Notes: generated by a model from the sequence alone, not told the origin. A stretch of 64,000 nt of DNA from JBGSQR01 sp964509295 (GCA_964509295.1 CAZDWS010000011.1:1-64000); one strand, 5' to 3'; shown: positions 8,581 to 18,038, counted from the first letter of the stretch. Made by a program: numbers and translations.

Positions 8581-8892
8581 TTACCTTTTTACTGGTTTAT
8601 CGATCTTGGGCAGCACAATTACCGGTGTTTTTGCCGGACGATAGAGCAAAAATGTTTTACCCAGTATCTGGGCGATATCGGCGTTGCAAGCTTGAGACAA
8701 TATCTCCGAAGCTTCATGTTTATCCAGCATACAGCTCTCCAGCAGTTTGACTTTTACAAGTTCATGGTAATCCAGCGCAGCATTGGTCTCAGCAATCAGT
8801 GCTTCTTCCACCTCTTTTTTGCCAATCTGGATCAGCGGTTTCAGTTTGTGGCCAAGAGCACGGAGGTGTCGTTTCTGTTTTCCGGTAAGCAT
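8581..8892 (-). CDS. yhbY: YhbY family RNA-binding protein (CRM domain)
   Basis: About 103 residues forming a single CRM domain: MLTGKQKRHLRALGH at the start, then LKPLIQIGKKEV with the conserved GxxG-like turn region. YhbY proteins associate with pre-50S ribosomal particles. I choose the ATG at 8892 because it has AAGGAG 7 bases upstream and matches the family N-terminus. The upstream in-frame ATG at 8946 would add 18 residues unlike the family. It is the first gene of a minus-strand run with aor and yraN, divergent from shc. Confidence 0.92.
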   Translation of the reverse strand: MLTGKQKRHLRALGHKLKPLIQIGKKEVEEALIAETNAALDYHELVKVKLLESCMLDKHEASEILSQACNADIAQILGKTFLLYRPAKTPVIVLPKIDKPVKR

Positions 8893-9125
8893 TTTTATCT
8901 CCTTGTTTCCCAGCTTATTTATTCCTATTTTCATTCTGTATAGCATGACAACCTACTGCAGGCAAAGCAGTTTTGGTGTTTTGTAATATTGTGCTTTTGC
9001 TACAGTCTGGTGTCACCAGAGCAAAAAACGAATATACTTTGATTGACAACTATGCTACAAAAATAACTTTATGTAGTTGCTTTATCAAGGCAATGCCGCT
9101 CAGGCGGCCACCAGGAGCTTTGTGA

Positions 9126-11174
9126 ATGAATCATGGTAAATACTCAATTTCAGCCGCTCTGACATCATTTAATTCGGAATCGGCTGTTTCAGATCCTGCA
9201 TTAGCTAAAAAAACCAGCGCCAAAATCCATCATCTCCCCCCATCCATCTGGAAAAAGATGGTCGGTGACTCCAAAAGCCCGCTGGACAAGGCTATTGAGA
9301 GAACTCGCGACTTCTTTTTCCGTGAACAGCTGCCTGACGGTTACTGGTGGGCTGAACTGGAATCAAATGTAACCATCACTGCCGAATATATCATGCTGTT
9401 TCACTTCCTCGGCATGGTAGACAAGGTCCGTGAACGCAAGCTGGCCAACTATATCCTGAGCAAGCAAACAGCTGAAGGTTCATGGGCAATCTGGCACAAC
9501 GGCCCTGGCGATCTCTCAACAACAATTGAAGCCTATTTTGCACTAAAACTGGCCGGATTTTCAGCCGACCATGCCGCAATGATCAAAGCCAAAGAGTTTG
9601 TTCTGGCCAATGGCGGCATAATCAAATCTCGTGTTTTCACAAAATCATTTCTGGCCCTTTTCGGAGAGTTTGCCTGGTTTGGCGTCCCATCCATGCCGAT
9701 TGAACTGATGCTGCTGCCTGACTGGGCTTATCTGAACATGTACGAGTTTTCCAGCTGGGCGCGCGCCACCATTGTACCGCTATCAGTTGTCATGGCCGAA
9801 CGTCCGGTTCGCAAAATTCCACCATGGGCGAGAGTTCAAGAGCTGTATATCCGTCCACCACGCCCGACAGATTACACCTTTACTAAAGAAGACGGCATCC
9901 TGACCTGGAAAAACTTCTTTATAGGTGTTGACCACCTGCTGAAGGTTTATGAATCCAGCCCGATCAGGCCATTCAAAAAGAAATCCATCGCTCTGGCTGA
10001 GCAATGGATATTGGATCACCAGGAACCAACCGGTGACTGGGGCGGCATCCAGCCGGCCATGCTTAACTCGATCCTGGCCCTGCACTGCCTTGGTTATGCC
10101 AATGACCACCCAGCTGTTGTCAAAGGATTGGAAGCCCTGGCCAATTTCTGTATTGAAGACGAGGAGAGCATTGTACTGCAGTCCTGCGTTTCTCCTGTCT
10201 GGGATACGGCACTGGCACTGGTTGCCATGCGGGAAGCCGGTGTTCCGGCCGATCACCCTGCCCTGACCAAAGCAGCCCAGTGGCTGCTGGATCTGGAAGT
10301 AAGGCGTAAAGGGGACTGGGCGGTTAAATCGCCGGAACTGGAGCCGGGCGGCTGGGCATTTGAGTTCCTGAATGACTGGTATCCGGACGTTGATGACTCC
10401 GGCTTCGTTATCATGGCCATCAAAGACATTAAAATCCGTGACAAGAAGCATAAGGATCAGGCTATCAAGCGCGGAATCGCCTGGTGCCTGGGCATGCAGA
10501 GTGAAAATGGCGGTTGGGGAGCTTTTGATAAAGACAACACCAAACATATGCTCAACAAGATCCCCTTTGCAGATCTTGAGGCACTGATTGATCCGCCCAC
10601 GGCTGACCTCACAGGCCGCATGCTTGAGCTGATGGGTAACTTTGATTACCCGATCACTTACCCGGCAGCTGTAAAAGCACTGGAATTCCTTCAACGTGAA
10701 CAGGAACCGGAAGGCCCATGGTTTGGCCGCTGGGGAGTTAATTATATTTACGGTACCTGGTCCGTTCTCTGCGGCCTGGAGGCTATCCGCGAAGACATGT
10801 CCAAACCTTATATCAGGAAGGCTGTCAACTGGATCAAATCCAAACAGAATATAGACGGAGGCTGGGGTGAGGTCTGCGAATCCTACTATGACCGTTCACT
10901 GATGGGCAGCGGGCCAAGCACCGCATCACAAACAGGATGGGCCCTGCTTTCACTGTTTGCTGCCGGAGAGGTTGATTCCAGTGCTGCAGCAAGAGGAATC
11001 GCCTACCTACTGGCAACCCAGAAGCAAGATGGCACCTGGGATGAGGAAGCATTTACCGGCACCGGCTTCCCTAAATTTTTCATGATCAAGTATCACATAT
11101 ATCGCAACTGCTTCCCTCTGACCGCTCTTGGCAAATATCGCCGACTGCACGTTGAAAACGGGTCTGCAAAATGA
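9126..11174 (+). CDS. shc: Squalene-hopene cyclase
   Basis: A 682-residue class II triterpene cyclase that folds squalene into hopene/hopanol at the membrane. The catalytic acid motif DVDD is at residues 421-424. Many QW repeats are visible, such as QTAEGSWAIW, QEPTGDWGG, QSENGGWGAF, QNIDGGWGEV and QKQDGTWDE. The short polar N-terminal extension before the first helix is common. The start has GGAG about 8 bases upstream. It opens the hopanoid locus with hpnA, dxs and hpnH. Squalene-forming genes (hpnC/D/E or sqs) are not in the window. Confidence 0.97.
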   Translation: MNHGKYSISAALTSFNSESAVSDPALAKKTSAKIHHLPPSIWKKMVGDSKSPLDKAIERTRDFFFREQLPDGYWWAELESNVTITAEYIMLFHFLGMVDKVRERKLANYILSKQTAEGSWAIWHNGPGDLSTTIEAYFALKLAGFSADHAAMIKAKEFVLANGGIIKSRVFTKSFLALFGEFAWFGVPSMPIELMLLPDWAYLNMYEFSSWARATIVPLSVVMAERPVRKIPPWARVQELYIRPPRPTDYTFTKEDGILTWKNFFIGVDHLLKVYESSPIRPFKKKSIALAEQWILDHQEPTGDWGGIQPAMLNSILALHCLGYANDHPAVVKGLEALANFCIEDEESIVLQSCVSPVWDTALALVAMREAGVPADHPALTKAAQWLLDLEVRRKGDWAVKSPELEPGGWAFEFLNDWYPDVDDSGFVIMAIKDIKIRDKKHKDQAIKRGIAWCLGMQSENGGWGAFDKDNTKHMLNKIPFADLEALIDPPTADLTGRMLELMGNFDYPITYPAAVKALEFLQREQEPEGPWFGRWGVNYIYGTWSVLCGLEAIREDMSKPYIRKAVNWIKSKQNIDGGWGEVCESYYDRSLMGSGPSTASQTGWALLSLFAAGEVDSSAAARGIAYLLATQKQDGTWDEEAFTGTGFPKFFMIKYHIYRNCFPLTALGKYRRLHVENGSAK

Positions 11175-11208
11175 AAATTTGACAAGAAAAATGTATCAAG
11201 AGCTGGGG

Positions 11209-11235
11209 AGCCCCGGGTTTAGTACAACCGGGGCT
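11209..11235 (+). terminator. Intrinsic terminator after shc
   Basis: AGCCCCGG and CCGGGGCT form a perfect 8-bp GC-rich stem with an 11-base loop, followed by TTCATCTTTTT. It lies between shc and hpnA and may end or attenuate shc transcription. Confidence 0.7.
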
Positions 11236-11325
11236 TTCATCTTTTTCTGCTCTAATCAATCCACAGCTACATAACCAGCTGCGAAACATACTGTTTCCGG
11301 CTTTACCGAGTACATACAAATTACT

Positions 11326-12309
11326 ATGAAAACATTTATCACCGGTGCAACCGGCTTCATAGGCGCCAACATCGCCAGAGAGCTGCTCAAAGATGGACAT
11401 GAAGTCCGTGCGCTTGTGCGACGCGGTTCTGACATTTCAAATCTGACCGGTCTGGATATTGAACTATGGCAGGGAGACCTGCTTGACCATGACAGCCTGA
11501 TGCAAGGTTTAAGAGGGTGCGACACACTTTTTCACGCAGCCGCAGATTATCGACTCTGGACACGTGCACCTGAAGAGATGTACCGAATTAATGTGGACGG
11601 AACTGCGGCAATCCTGGAAGCAGCACTGGTAAACGGACTATCCAAGGTCGTCTATACCAGCAGTGTGGGCACTCTGGGAAATCCTGGAGACGGAACACCT
11701 GGAACCGAGTCCACTCCGGTCGGCATGTCTGATATGGTTGGACATTATAAAAAAAGCAAGTTTATGGCGGAACGTGAGGCGGAAAAATTTATCGCCAGGG
11801 GATTACCGCTGGTTATTGTCAATCCCTCTACCCCGATCGGTCCGATGGATGTCAAACCAACCCCCACAGGCAAAATCATTGTTGACTTTCTCAAACGCAA
11901 AATGCCGGCCTATCTGGATACGGGACTGAACATCATTGCAGTAGAAGATTGCGCAAGAGGGCACATTCTGGCCGGCCAAAAAGGGCGCATCGGAGAAAAG
12001 TACATTCTGGGAAACACTAATCTGACTTTATGTGCTATATTTGATCAGCTTGAAGAAATCACCGGACTGCCTGCCCCCAGATTCAAACTTCCCTACACCC
12101 CGATTCTGCTGGCCGCCTATGTCAACGAGGGTATTTCAAAGATTACGGGCAAAGAACCATTGATACCCTTGGCGGGTGTTCAGATGGCTGCCAAGTTCAT
12201 GTATTTTGATTCTTCAAAAGCTGTACGAGAACTGGGGCTACCCCAGAATCCTGTCAAAGAAGCTCTCAAACGCGCAGTTGAGTGGTTTAAAACAAATGGC
12301 TACGCGTAA
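11326..12309 (+). CDS. hpnA: Hopanoid-associated NAD-dependent sugar epimerase HpnA
   Basis: A 327-residue extended short-chain dehydrogenase/reductase. The Rossmann motif GATGFIGANIA is at residues 7-17, and the catalytic YKKSK motif (YxxxK) is near residue 141. The family sits in hopanoid clusters and is believed to act on the hopanoid side chain, although its exact step is uncertain. It follows shc by 150 bp with a terminator-like hairpin between. I see no strong Shine-Dalgarno sequence before the ATG. Confidence 0.9.
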   Translation: MKTFITGATGFIGANIARELLKDGHEVRALVRRGSDISNLTGLDIELWQGDLLDHDSLMQGLRGCDTLFHAAADYRLWTRAPEEMYRINVDGTAAILEAALVNGLSKVVYTSSVGTLGNPGDGTPGTESTPVGMSDMVGHYKKSKFMAEREAEKFIARGLPLVIVNPSTPIGPMDVKPTPTGKIIVDFLKRKMPAYLDTGLNIIAVEDCARGHILAGQKGRIGEKYILGNTNLTLCAIFDQLEEITGLPAPRFKLPYTPILLAAYVNEGISKITGKEPLIPLAGVQMAAKFMYFDSSKAVRELGLPQNPVKEALKRAVEWFKTNGYA

Positions 12310-12315
12310 AAGCTG

Positions 12316-12380
12316 TTCAAAGTTCACAGTTCAAGGTTTTTAGTTTGGACCACGAACCACGAACATTGAACCACGAACAG
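12316..12380. repeat. Degenerate short repeat array (TTGAAC/CACGAAC)
   Basis: A run of GTTCA units (GTTCAAAGTTCACAGTTCAA) is followed by units on the opposite strand (CCACGAACCACGAAC, ATTGAACCACGAAC). It lies between hpnA and dxs. A similar array occurs at 48360-48430. Confidence 0.75.
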
Positions 12381-12398
12381 AAGTTAACTGAGGTTCTA

Positions 12399-14267
12399 AT
12401 GTTACTCGAAAAAATCAACACCCCTGCAGATCTTAAAAAACTGAAGCCTGAACAGTTGCCGCTTCTGGCTGAAGAGGTTCGCAAGTTCCTACTGGATACC
12501 GTATCCAAAACCGGCGGGCACCTGGCGTCCAACCTGGGTGTAGTTGAACTGACCATTGCCTTGCACTACTGCTTTGACTCACCAAATGACAAAATTGTCT
12601 GGGATGTGGGTCATCAGGCCTACACCCATAAAATACTGACCGGCAGAAGAGGCACTTTCCACACCCAGCGCCAGTATAAAGGTATCTCCGGGTTCCCGAA
12701 AATCAGCGAGTCTGAACATGACTCGTTTGGTGTCGGCCACTCTTCCACCTCTATCTCGGCTGGTTTGGGCATGGCTGCAGCGGCCGGCCTGTCCGGCAAA
12801 AAGACTCATGCCATTGCCGTTATCGGCGACGGTTCCCTGACCGGGGGCATGGCATTCGAGGCATTGAACCAGGCCGGACATCTAAAGAAAAACCTGATTG
12901 TCATCCTGAATGACAATGAAATGTCCATTTCAAAGAATGTGGGCGCTTTTTCATCATTTATTTCCCGTAAAATGAGCGGACAGTATTATCGTGACCTGAA
13001 GAAGGAGATGCAGAACCTTTTGCTGCATATTCCCGCCATTGGCACCGATATTCTGCACTTTGCCAAACGGGCTGAAAATTCCCTGAAAGGATTTCTGACA
13101 CCCGGTGCCCTCTTTGAAGCCCTCGGCTTCGATTATATGGGACCGCTGAATGGCCATGACCTGCCGCAGCTGATCGAAGTATTCAAAAACGTCACTAAAC
13201 TCGACGGCCCTATTTTGCTGCATATTATGACCACCAAGGGCAAAGGGTACAAACCGGCGGAAGACACACCGGCAAAATTTCACGGCGTAGCTGCTTTCGA
13301 TATTGCCACCGGAACCGGTGCAGCAAAGTCCTCCACAAAATCCTATACGGAGGTTTTCGGCGATACGATTGTGGAACTGGCAAAACACGACCCGAAGATT
13401 GTCGCCATAACAGCCGCCATGCCTGAGGGAACCGGGTTAAAAAAGTTCTCTGAGACTTTCCCGGATCGTTTCTTTGATGTGGGAATCGCAGAACAGCATG
13501 CCATGACCTTTGCAGCCGGCCTGGCTGCAGACGGTTTCAAACCGGTAAATGCCATTTATTCAACCTTTGTTCAGCGTGCCTATGACCAGGTATTTCATGA
13601 CATCTGCCTGCAGAAGCTGCCGGTAACAATCGCCATGGACCGGGCAGGCCTTGTGGGAGATGACGGACCGACACATCATGGTGTAATGGACTACTCCTAC
13701 CTGCGCCATTTACCCGGCATCACGCTGATGGCTCCTAAGGATGAAAACGAACTTCAGCACATGCTGAAAACCGCCATCTACTCAGGCTCACCCATGGCCC
13801 TGCGTTACCCGCGCGGAACCGGCTACGGAGTGGAGCTTGACAAGAACATTCGAACACTTGAGATTGGCAAGGGCGAGATTCTGCTGGATGGAAGCGACTT
13901 GTTTATCATTGCCATAGGATCCACAGTTTACCCCGCTCTTCAGGCGGCAGAACTGCTAAAAAAGAACGGTATCAGCGCCGGTGTTGTCAATGCCAGGTTT
14001 ATCAAACCGCTGGATGCTGAACTGATTATATCCGTAGCTCGAAAGACGGGAAAAATTATCACTGTTGAAGAGAATCTGCTGCAGGGCGGCTTCGGCAGCG
14101 CCATACTGGAACTTCTTTCAGACAACAAACTCCAGAATATCAAGATCAAACGTCTAGGCATACCGGACAGCTATATTGAACAGGGCAGCCAGGCCCAGCT
14201 AAGAAAAGATCTGGCCATAGATGCCGAAGGGATAGCAATTGCCGCTGAAAAGTTCACCCGTTCATAA
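12399..14267 (+). CDS. dxs: 1-deoxy-D-xylulose-5-phosphate synthase
   Basis: A 622-residue thiamine diphosphate enzyme that condenses pyruvate and glyceraldehyde 3-phosphate, the first step of the MEP isoprenoid pathway. The ThDP-binding motif GDGSLTGGMAFEALN is clear, as is the N-terminal KTGGHLASNLG and the transketolase-like DRAGLVGDDGPTHHG block. The start at 12399 has GAGGT 6 bases upstream and begins MLLEKINTP. An in-frame upstream ATG at 12345 falls within the repeat array and is unlikely. Its place inside the hopanoid locus suggests coordinated precursor supply. ispE of the same pathway is at 62987. Confidence 0.96.
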   Translation: MLLEKINTPADLKKLKPEQLPLLAEEVRKFLLDTVSKTGGHLASNLGVVELTIALHYCFDSPNDKIVWDVGHQAYTHKILTGRRGTFHTQRQYKGISGFPKISESEHDSFGVGHSSTSISAGLGMAAAAGLSGKKTHAIAVIGDGSLTGGMAFEALNQAGHLKKNLIVILNDNEMSISKNVGAFSSFISRKMSGQYYRDLKKEMQNLLLHIPAIGTDILHFAKRAENSLKGFLTPGALFEALGFDYMGPLNGHDLPQLIEVFKNVTKLDGPILLHIMTTKGKGYKPAEDTPAKFHGVAAFDIATGTGAAKSSTKSYTEVFGDTIVELAKHDPKIVAITAAMPEGTGLKKFSETFPDRFFDVGIAEQHAMTFAAGLAADGFKPVNAIYSTFVQRAYDQVFHDICLQKLPVTIAMDRAGLVGDDGPTHHGVMDYSYLRHLPGITLMAPKDENELQHMLKTAIYSGSPMALRYPRGTGYGVELDKNIRTLEIGKGEILLDGSDLFIIAIGSTVYPALQAAELLKKNGISAGVVNARFIKPLDAELIISVARKTGKIITVEENLLQGGFGSAILELLSDNKLQNIKIKRLGIPDSYIEQGSQAQLRKDLAIDAEGIAIAAEKFTRS

Positions 14268-14352
14268 ATAACGAGCATAATTTTAATATTGTCTATAAAG
14301 TAGTGCTGTAAAATATTGCAAACAGAGTAACACTCGAAAGGAATTTATTCAG

Positions 14353-15351
14353 ATGCGTTTCCCCATGCGACTCAACTATGATTTGACCAAATACATAATG
14401 AGCAACAAGCTTAACAAGGTCGAGAAATACCCTTTAGTACTGATGCTGGAACCTACCCACCTCTGCAATCTGGCCTGTTCTGGCTGCGGGCGAATCCGTG
14501 AATATGCAGACTCCATCAAAGAGATGATGTCTCTCGAAGAATGTCTGCATTCGGTGGACGAATGTCCTGCTCCGGTTGTCACCATAACCGGCGGCGAACC
14601 TTTCCTGTATCCCCACATCTTTGAACTGATCCAGGGCACACTGGATAGGGGTAAACATATTTACCTCTGCACCAATGCCCTGCTGCTAGAAAAAGCTCTG
14701 GATACACTGAAGCCGCATCCGAACTTCACTCTAAATATCCATATGGACGGCCTGGAAGAAACCCACGACCGCATCCTGGAACGTAAAGGCGCCTTCAAGA
14801 TTGCCATGGCAGCCATCAAAAAAGCAAAGCAGCTCGGTTTCCGAGTCTGCACAAATACAACCATTTTCAATGAAACAGACCTGGTGGAAATAGAAATGCT
14901 CTTTACCCACCTGGAAGAGATCGGAGTAGATGGCCTACTGGTAGCCCCGGGTTTTGGCTATGAAGCAGTCGGTGAAAAACTGTTCCTGGAAAGACGCGAC
15001 ATCGAACGCAAATTTGCCGCTGTCTATGAAATGAGCAAAAAACACCGTTTCTTCTCAACTCCCATGTATCTGCGCTTCCTCAAAGGTGAAAAGAAACTGG
15101 AATGCACACCGTGGGGCAACCCGACCCGTAACACACAAGGCTGGAAAGCACCCTGTTACCTGATCACCGATGCCCATTATCCAACTTACAAAGAGATGAT
15201 GGAAAAAACCGAATGGGAAAAATACGGCGTAGGCAAGGACAGCCGCTGCGCCCAATGCATGATGCATTGCGGATTCGAACCTACAGTCGTCAATGAGATC
15301 GGCAAAAGCTGGAAAGACATTTGGGAAATGTTTATCTGGAATTTGACCTAG
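14353..15351 (+). CDS. hpnH: Adenosylhopane synthase-type radical SAM protein HpnH
   Basis: A 332-residue radical SAM enzyme. The iron-sulfur ligands are Cys38, Cys42 and Cys45 in CNLACSGC, followed by the GGEPF motif. A C-terminal cysteine-containing region (CAQCMMHCGFEPT) is typical of the HpnH family. HpnH joins an adenosyl group to diploptene, the first step towards C35 extended hopanoids. The gene closes the shc-hpnA-dxs-hpnH run. AAAGGAATT precedes the ATG at 14353. Confidence 0.95.
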   Translation: MRFPMRLNYDLTKYIMSNKLNKVEKYPLVLMLEPTHLCNLACSGCGRIREYADSIKEMMSLEECLHSVDECPAPVVTITGGEPFLYPHIFELIQGTLDRGKHIYLCTNALLLEKALDTLKPHPNFTLNIHMDGLEETHDRILERKGAFKIAMAAIKKAKQLGFRVCTNTTIFNETDLVEIEMLFTHLEEIGVDGLLVAPGFGYEAVGEKLFLERRDIERKFAAVYEMSKKHRFFSTPMYLRFLKGEKKLECTPWGNPTRNTQGWKAPCYLITDAHYPTYKEMMEKTEWEKYGVGKDSRCAQCMMHCGFEPTVVNEIGKSWKDIWEMFIWNLT

Positions 15352-15415
15352 GCTTTTCATGTCCCTAACGCTTTTAATTGGCGTTAGTTCGGTTACTGCA
15401 AGTTGCATAATAATA

Positions 15416-15454
15416 AAAGCCCGCTGCATCTTTAATACAGATACAGCGGGCTTT
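15416..15454. terminator. Bidirectional intrinsic terminator
   Basis: AAAGCCCGCTG and CAGCGGGCTTT form a perfect stem between the convergent hpnH and esterase genes, with A/T tracts on both sides. A weaker hairpin TAACGC/GCGTTA lies just before it at 15366-15386. Confidence 0.85.
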
Positions 15455-15457
15455 CTA

Positions 15458-16972
15458 TTACTGATTCAGAAAACTCCAGATATAGTCATTTGCACTAAAA
15501 TCCATCAGCGGGACATCGCTTTTTGCCGCCAGAGAACGGACACCGCCGGGCCAGGAATGACCGCCGCCGAATACTATTTCATTTGTGGCATCGTATACGT
15601 TTATTGGATCTACTTTGCATAAGGTCACGCGAGATGAGGGTATAGTGATGTTCACGGGTACTGTGTAGTGGTAACAGGTTGTGGTGGCCGTGACTCGCTC
15701 TACTGCAGCCTGGGCTGTGACATTGTTGCGGGTGCGCCAGTCTGCTATGGCAGATTCCACCGGATAGTAAGAGGTGGCTGATAATCCGTCACCGATGCCG
15801 CCGGCATAGGGGTAATTGAGATCGTTGGTGGCGTGAATATGCAGGATCGGGATAGGCCGCGACGGAGTACATGTAAAATAGCGGTTCAAATCCTGATCAA
15901 ACTCTGCAGAGGCGCCGCCGACTGCAGCAACACCGGCAATCCGGTCTGCAACCTCGCAGGCCAGGCGGTGCGACATCATGCCGCCGTTGGAAAAACCTGT
16001 GGCATAAATCCGAGTTGCATCCACATTGTAGGTTGCCGAAATATCGTCCAGCACCATATTTGCGTACAGCACATCATCAATATTATTAGTTTTGGCATAT
16101 CCGCAACAAGAACCGGCATTATATGTCTGAATGACGCCACTCCCTTCAAGAAAGGCAATAAACAGTTTCTGTTTATGCGCCAGCTTTACCAGTTGACTCG
16201 TGGAAGCCTGAATAAGTGCACTTCCTCCACCGCCATGCAGCGAAAGCAATGCCGGGCGTGCGCTGGTATCAGCTCCCGTATCCGGAATGTAAATGGAATA
16301 GGAACGAGATCCCTGCCCGACCACATTGACAGAACGGTTTATCCATGTGCCGCTGGCCTGAACCGACACCTGGCTCGTGGAGGCCTGATAACTGGCCGAA
16401 ATTACCGAACTGCACGTACTCACACCTGTTACAGTCCCGCCGGTGTTAACCGTGACACAGGACGGGTTAGATGATGTCCAGGTTACGAGGGCCGGATCCA
16501 CATATGTCGGATAAGGATCAGCTACGCTGGCCTTGAGCGCCGGAAAGATGTTTACGGACTGTCCGACTCCGATCACTGTGCTGACCGATGGTTCCAGCCA
16601 TAAAGGCATTGTATTGTTGACAGTAATTGAGACCGGGAATGAGACAGAACCGGCACTATTGGACGCAGTTACCGTATAATTTGCCGTTGCGCTGGTCACT
16701 GCGGGATTGCCGGCAATCATACCTGTCACCGCATCCAGGGCCAGCCCTGTAGGTAACGGCGGTGATACGCTGTAACTTGTAACGGTACCGGTTACAGTCG
16801 GACCCAATATGGAAATCGGCGTGTTGATGGTATATATCTGAGGAGTCGAATATGACAAAGCTTCCGGCTTTGAAACTCCGTCGCCCCCATCTCCACCCTT
16901 GCAGGAAACAACCATCAAAAGTCCGGTCAAAGCCAATGCCTTCAAAAGGTATCCAAATACTTGTCTTGCCAT
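15458..16972 (-). CDS. PHB-depolymerase-like esterase lipoprotein with Ig-like domains
   Basis: About 504 residues. The N-terminus is a lipoprotein signal with lipobox VVSC (lipidated Cys near residue 24 from the chosen ATG). Next comes a putative-Ig (cadherin-like) repeat (about 40-125), a BIG2-like Ig domain (about 130-215) and a C-terminal alpha/beta hydrolase of the PHB depolymerase/feruloyl esterase type. Active-site marks are the oxyanion loop LHGGGG, nucleophile serine in GFSNGG, HATNDLNYPY with the likely aspartate, and GGGHSWPGG with the histidine. It is likely surface-attached; the substrate is unknown. I prefer the ATG at 16972 to an upstream GTG at 16981. Confidence 0.85.
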   Translation of the reverse strand: MARQVFGYLLKALALTGLLMVVSCKGGDGGDGVSKPEALSYSTPQIYTINTPISILGPTVTGTVTSYSVSPPLPTGLALDAVTGMIAGNPAVTSATANYTVTASNSAGSVSFPVSITVNNTMPLWLEPSVSTVIGVGQSVNIFPALKASVADPYPTYVDPALVTWTSSNPSCVTVNTGGTVTGVSTCSSVISASYQASTSQVSVQASGTWINRSVNVVGQGSRSYSIYIPDTGADTSARPALLSLHGGGGSALIQASTSQLVKLAHKQKLFIAFLEGSGVIQTYNAGSCCGYAKTNNIDDVLYANMVLDDISATYNVDATRIYATGFSNGGMMSHRLACEVADRIAGVAAVGGASAEFDQDLNRYFTCTPSRPIPILHIHATNDLNYPYAGGIGDGLSATSYYPVESAIADWRTRNNVTAQAAVERVTATTTCYHYTVPVNITIPSSRVTLCKVDPINVYDATNEIVFGGGHSWPGGVRSLAAKSDVPLMDFSANDYIWSFLNQ

Positions 16973-17330
16973 GAAAGTCACCCGTGCTGTAAAACTCTGT
17001 CAGGTAACCAGAGATAACAGATTATTGGATTAGATCCGCCCGTTTAGAACAGAATAGTAGTACTGATTACTATAACGAATAACTTTCAAATACGTTGACA
17101 TGATTGTGTGAAAAAAGTCTGTGATTGAAAAAAGAGGCGAGATTTGCTGACAACGAATAAGAGTTCCAAAAAAATAGCCCCGTTTCTGACGGTTAATAAC
17201 CATTTGCCATTCAGAAAATTTATCCTCAAAAAAATGAAAACCCCGACTAAAAAGACGGGGTTTGTCAATGGTCCAGGCTGCCTCAAACGGGCAGCCTAAA
17301 TATATTAACTAATCATATTAAAACTAAACT
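16973..17330. other. Intergenic region with hairpins, no supported gene
   Basis: This 358-bp stretch contains the promoter side of the esterase gene and, at its right end, the terminator of the cache-domain gene. A perfect GGCTGCC/GGCAGCC hairpin lies at 17276-17296. A 66-codon open frame on the minus strand (17086-17286) runs through the terminator and looks non-coding. Confidence 0.6.
17238..17263 (-). terminator. Intrinsic terminator for the cache-domain gene
   Basis: On the minus strand AAACCCCG and CGGGGTTT form a stem, followed by TTTCATTTTTTT. It lies about 70 bp past the stop codon at 17331. Confidence 0.85.
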
Positions 17331-18038
17331 CTATTTCCGATCACGTGACAACATATTCTGCAGCAGGTTACAGACAAGATCCCGTGTTTCTCTGGAATCA
17401 GCGGCATTATCAGAACTGCTGCCTGTATTTTTAAAAATACGCAGCATTCCGTTGATCGGTCCAGTAATTGATTTGGTAATCCAGGTTGCTATACCCAACA
17501 GAATACCGACAACAATCAGACCCAGAATTGCATTCCACTTGAGAAATGAGGTTTTCAGTTGGTTAAAATAGTCTTCTTTATTTACCCCTGGCACAACAAA
17601 CATATTCCACTTTTTAATGTATTTGAATGCAACGATCTTTTCCTGACCTGTACTAACCGCCTTATATTCGAATATCCCGCCTTCTTTCTTTTGCCTGATC
17701 TGATCAATATGCGGCTGTCCGGAAAGGTTTTTGCCCTCACTTGTTGAATGCACAGTCAAAACACCGCTGTCGTTCATCAAAAAAACGTAGCCGCTTTTGC
17801 CAAGTTTGATCGAGTTGATCATTTTCTTAAATTCAGGCTGCTGTATGGCTTCGGGATTAGTGTTAGAGATGTAGGTCAGATTTTTTTCAAGCGATTCAGC
17901 TACAGTGGAAACGTCATTGTACATGATCTCCTTGATCGAACCAACGGCAATGAAATACGAAAAGGTCACACTGATTGCCAGCAAAACGGCACTGGCTCCG
18001 GCAAAAAAAACAAGTTTAGATTTTATTGTATTCAGCAT
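17331..18038 (-). CDS. Membrane protein with a single cache sensor domain and no output domain
   Basis: About 235 residues: an N-terminal transmembrane helix (about 10-30), an extracytoplasmic single-cache domain (about 35-155) with GKSGYVFLMNDSGVLTVHS and WNMFVVPGV, a second transmembrane helix (about 170-190) and a short HAMP-like start (ITGPINGML). The protein then ends after about 30 polar residues, without kinase, cyclase or methyl-accepting domains. It resembles the front end of a chemoreceptor. The ATG at 18038 has GGGGAG 5 bases upstream. It follows the roadblock gene by 69 bp, so the two may act together. Confidence 0.75.
   Translation of the reverse strand: MLNTIKSKLVFFAGASAVLLAISVTFSYFIAVGSIKEIMYNDVSTVAESLEKNLTYISNTNPEAIQQPEFKKMINSIKLGKSGYVFLMNDSGVLTVHSTSEGKNLSGQPHIDQIRQKKEGGIFEYKAVSTGQEKIVAFKYIKKWNMFVVPGVNKEDYFNQLKTSFLKWNAILGLIVVGILLGIATWITKSITGPINGMLRIFKNTGSSSDNAADSRETRDLVCNLLQNMLSRDRK

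Noticed and set aside
9043..9072. TTGACA hexamer upstream of shc as a sigma-70 promoter
   Set aside because: No acceptable -10 hexamer at 16-18 bp spacing.
9783..10694. Open frame of 303 codons on the minus strand inside shc
   Set aside because: It is fully antisense to an unambiguous squalene-hopene cyclase, shows no family motif and has no ribosome-binding site.
17086..17286. 66-codon minus-strand frame downstream of the cache-domain gene
   Set aside because: It runs through a strong intrinsic terminator and has no convincing start site.
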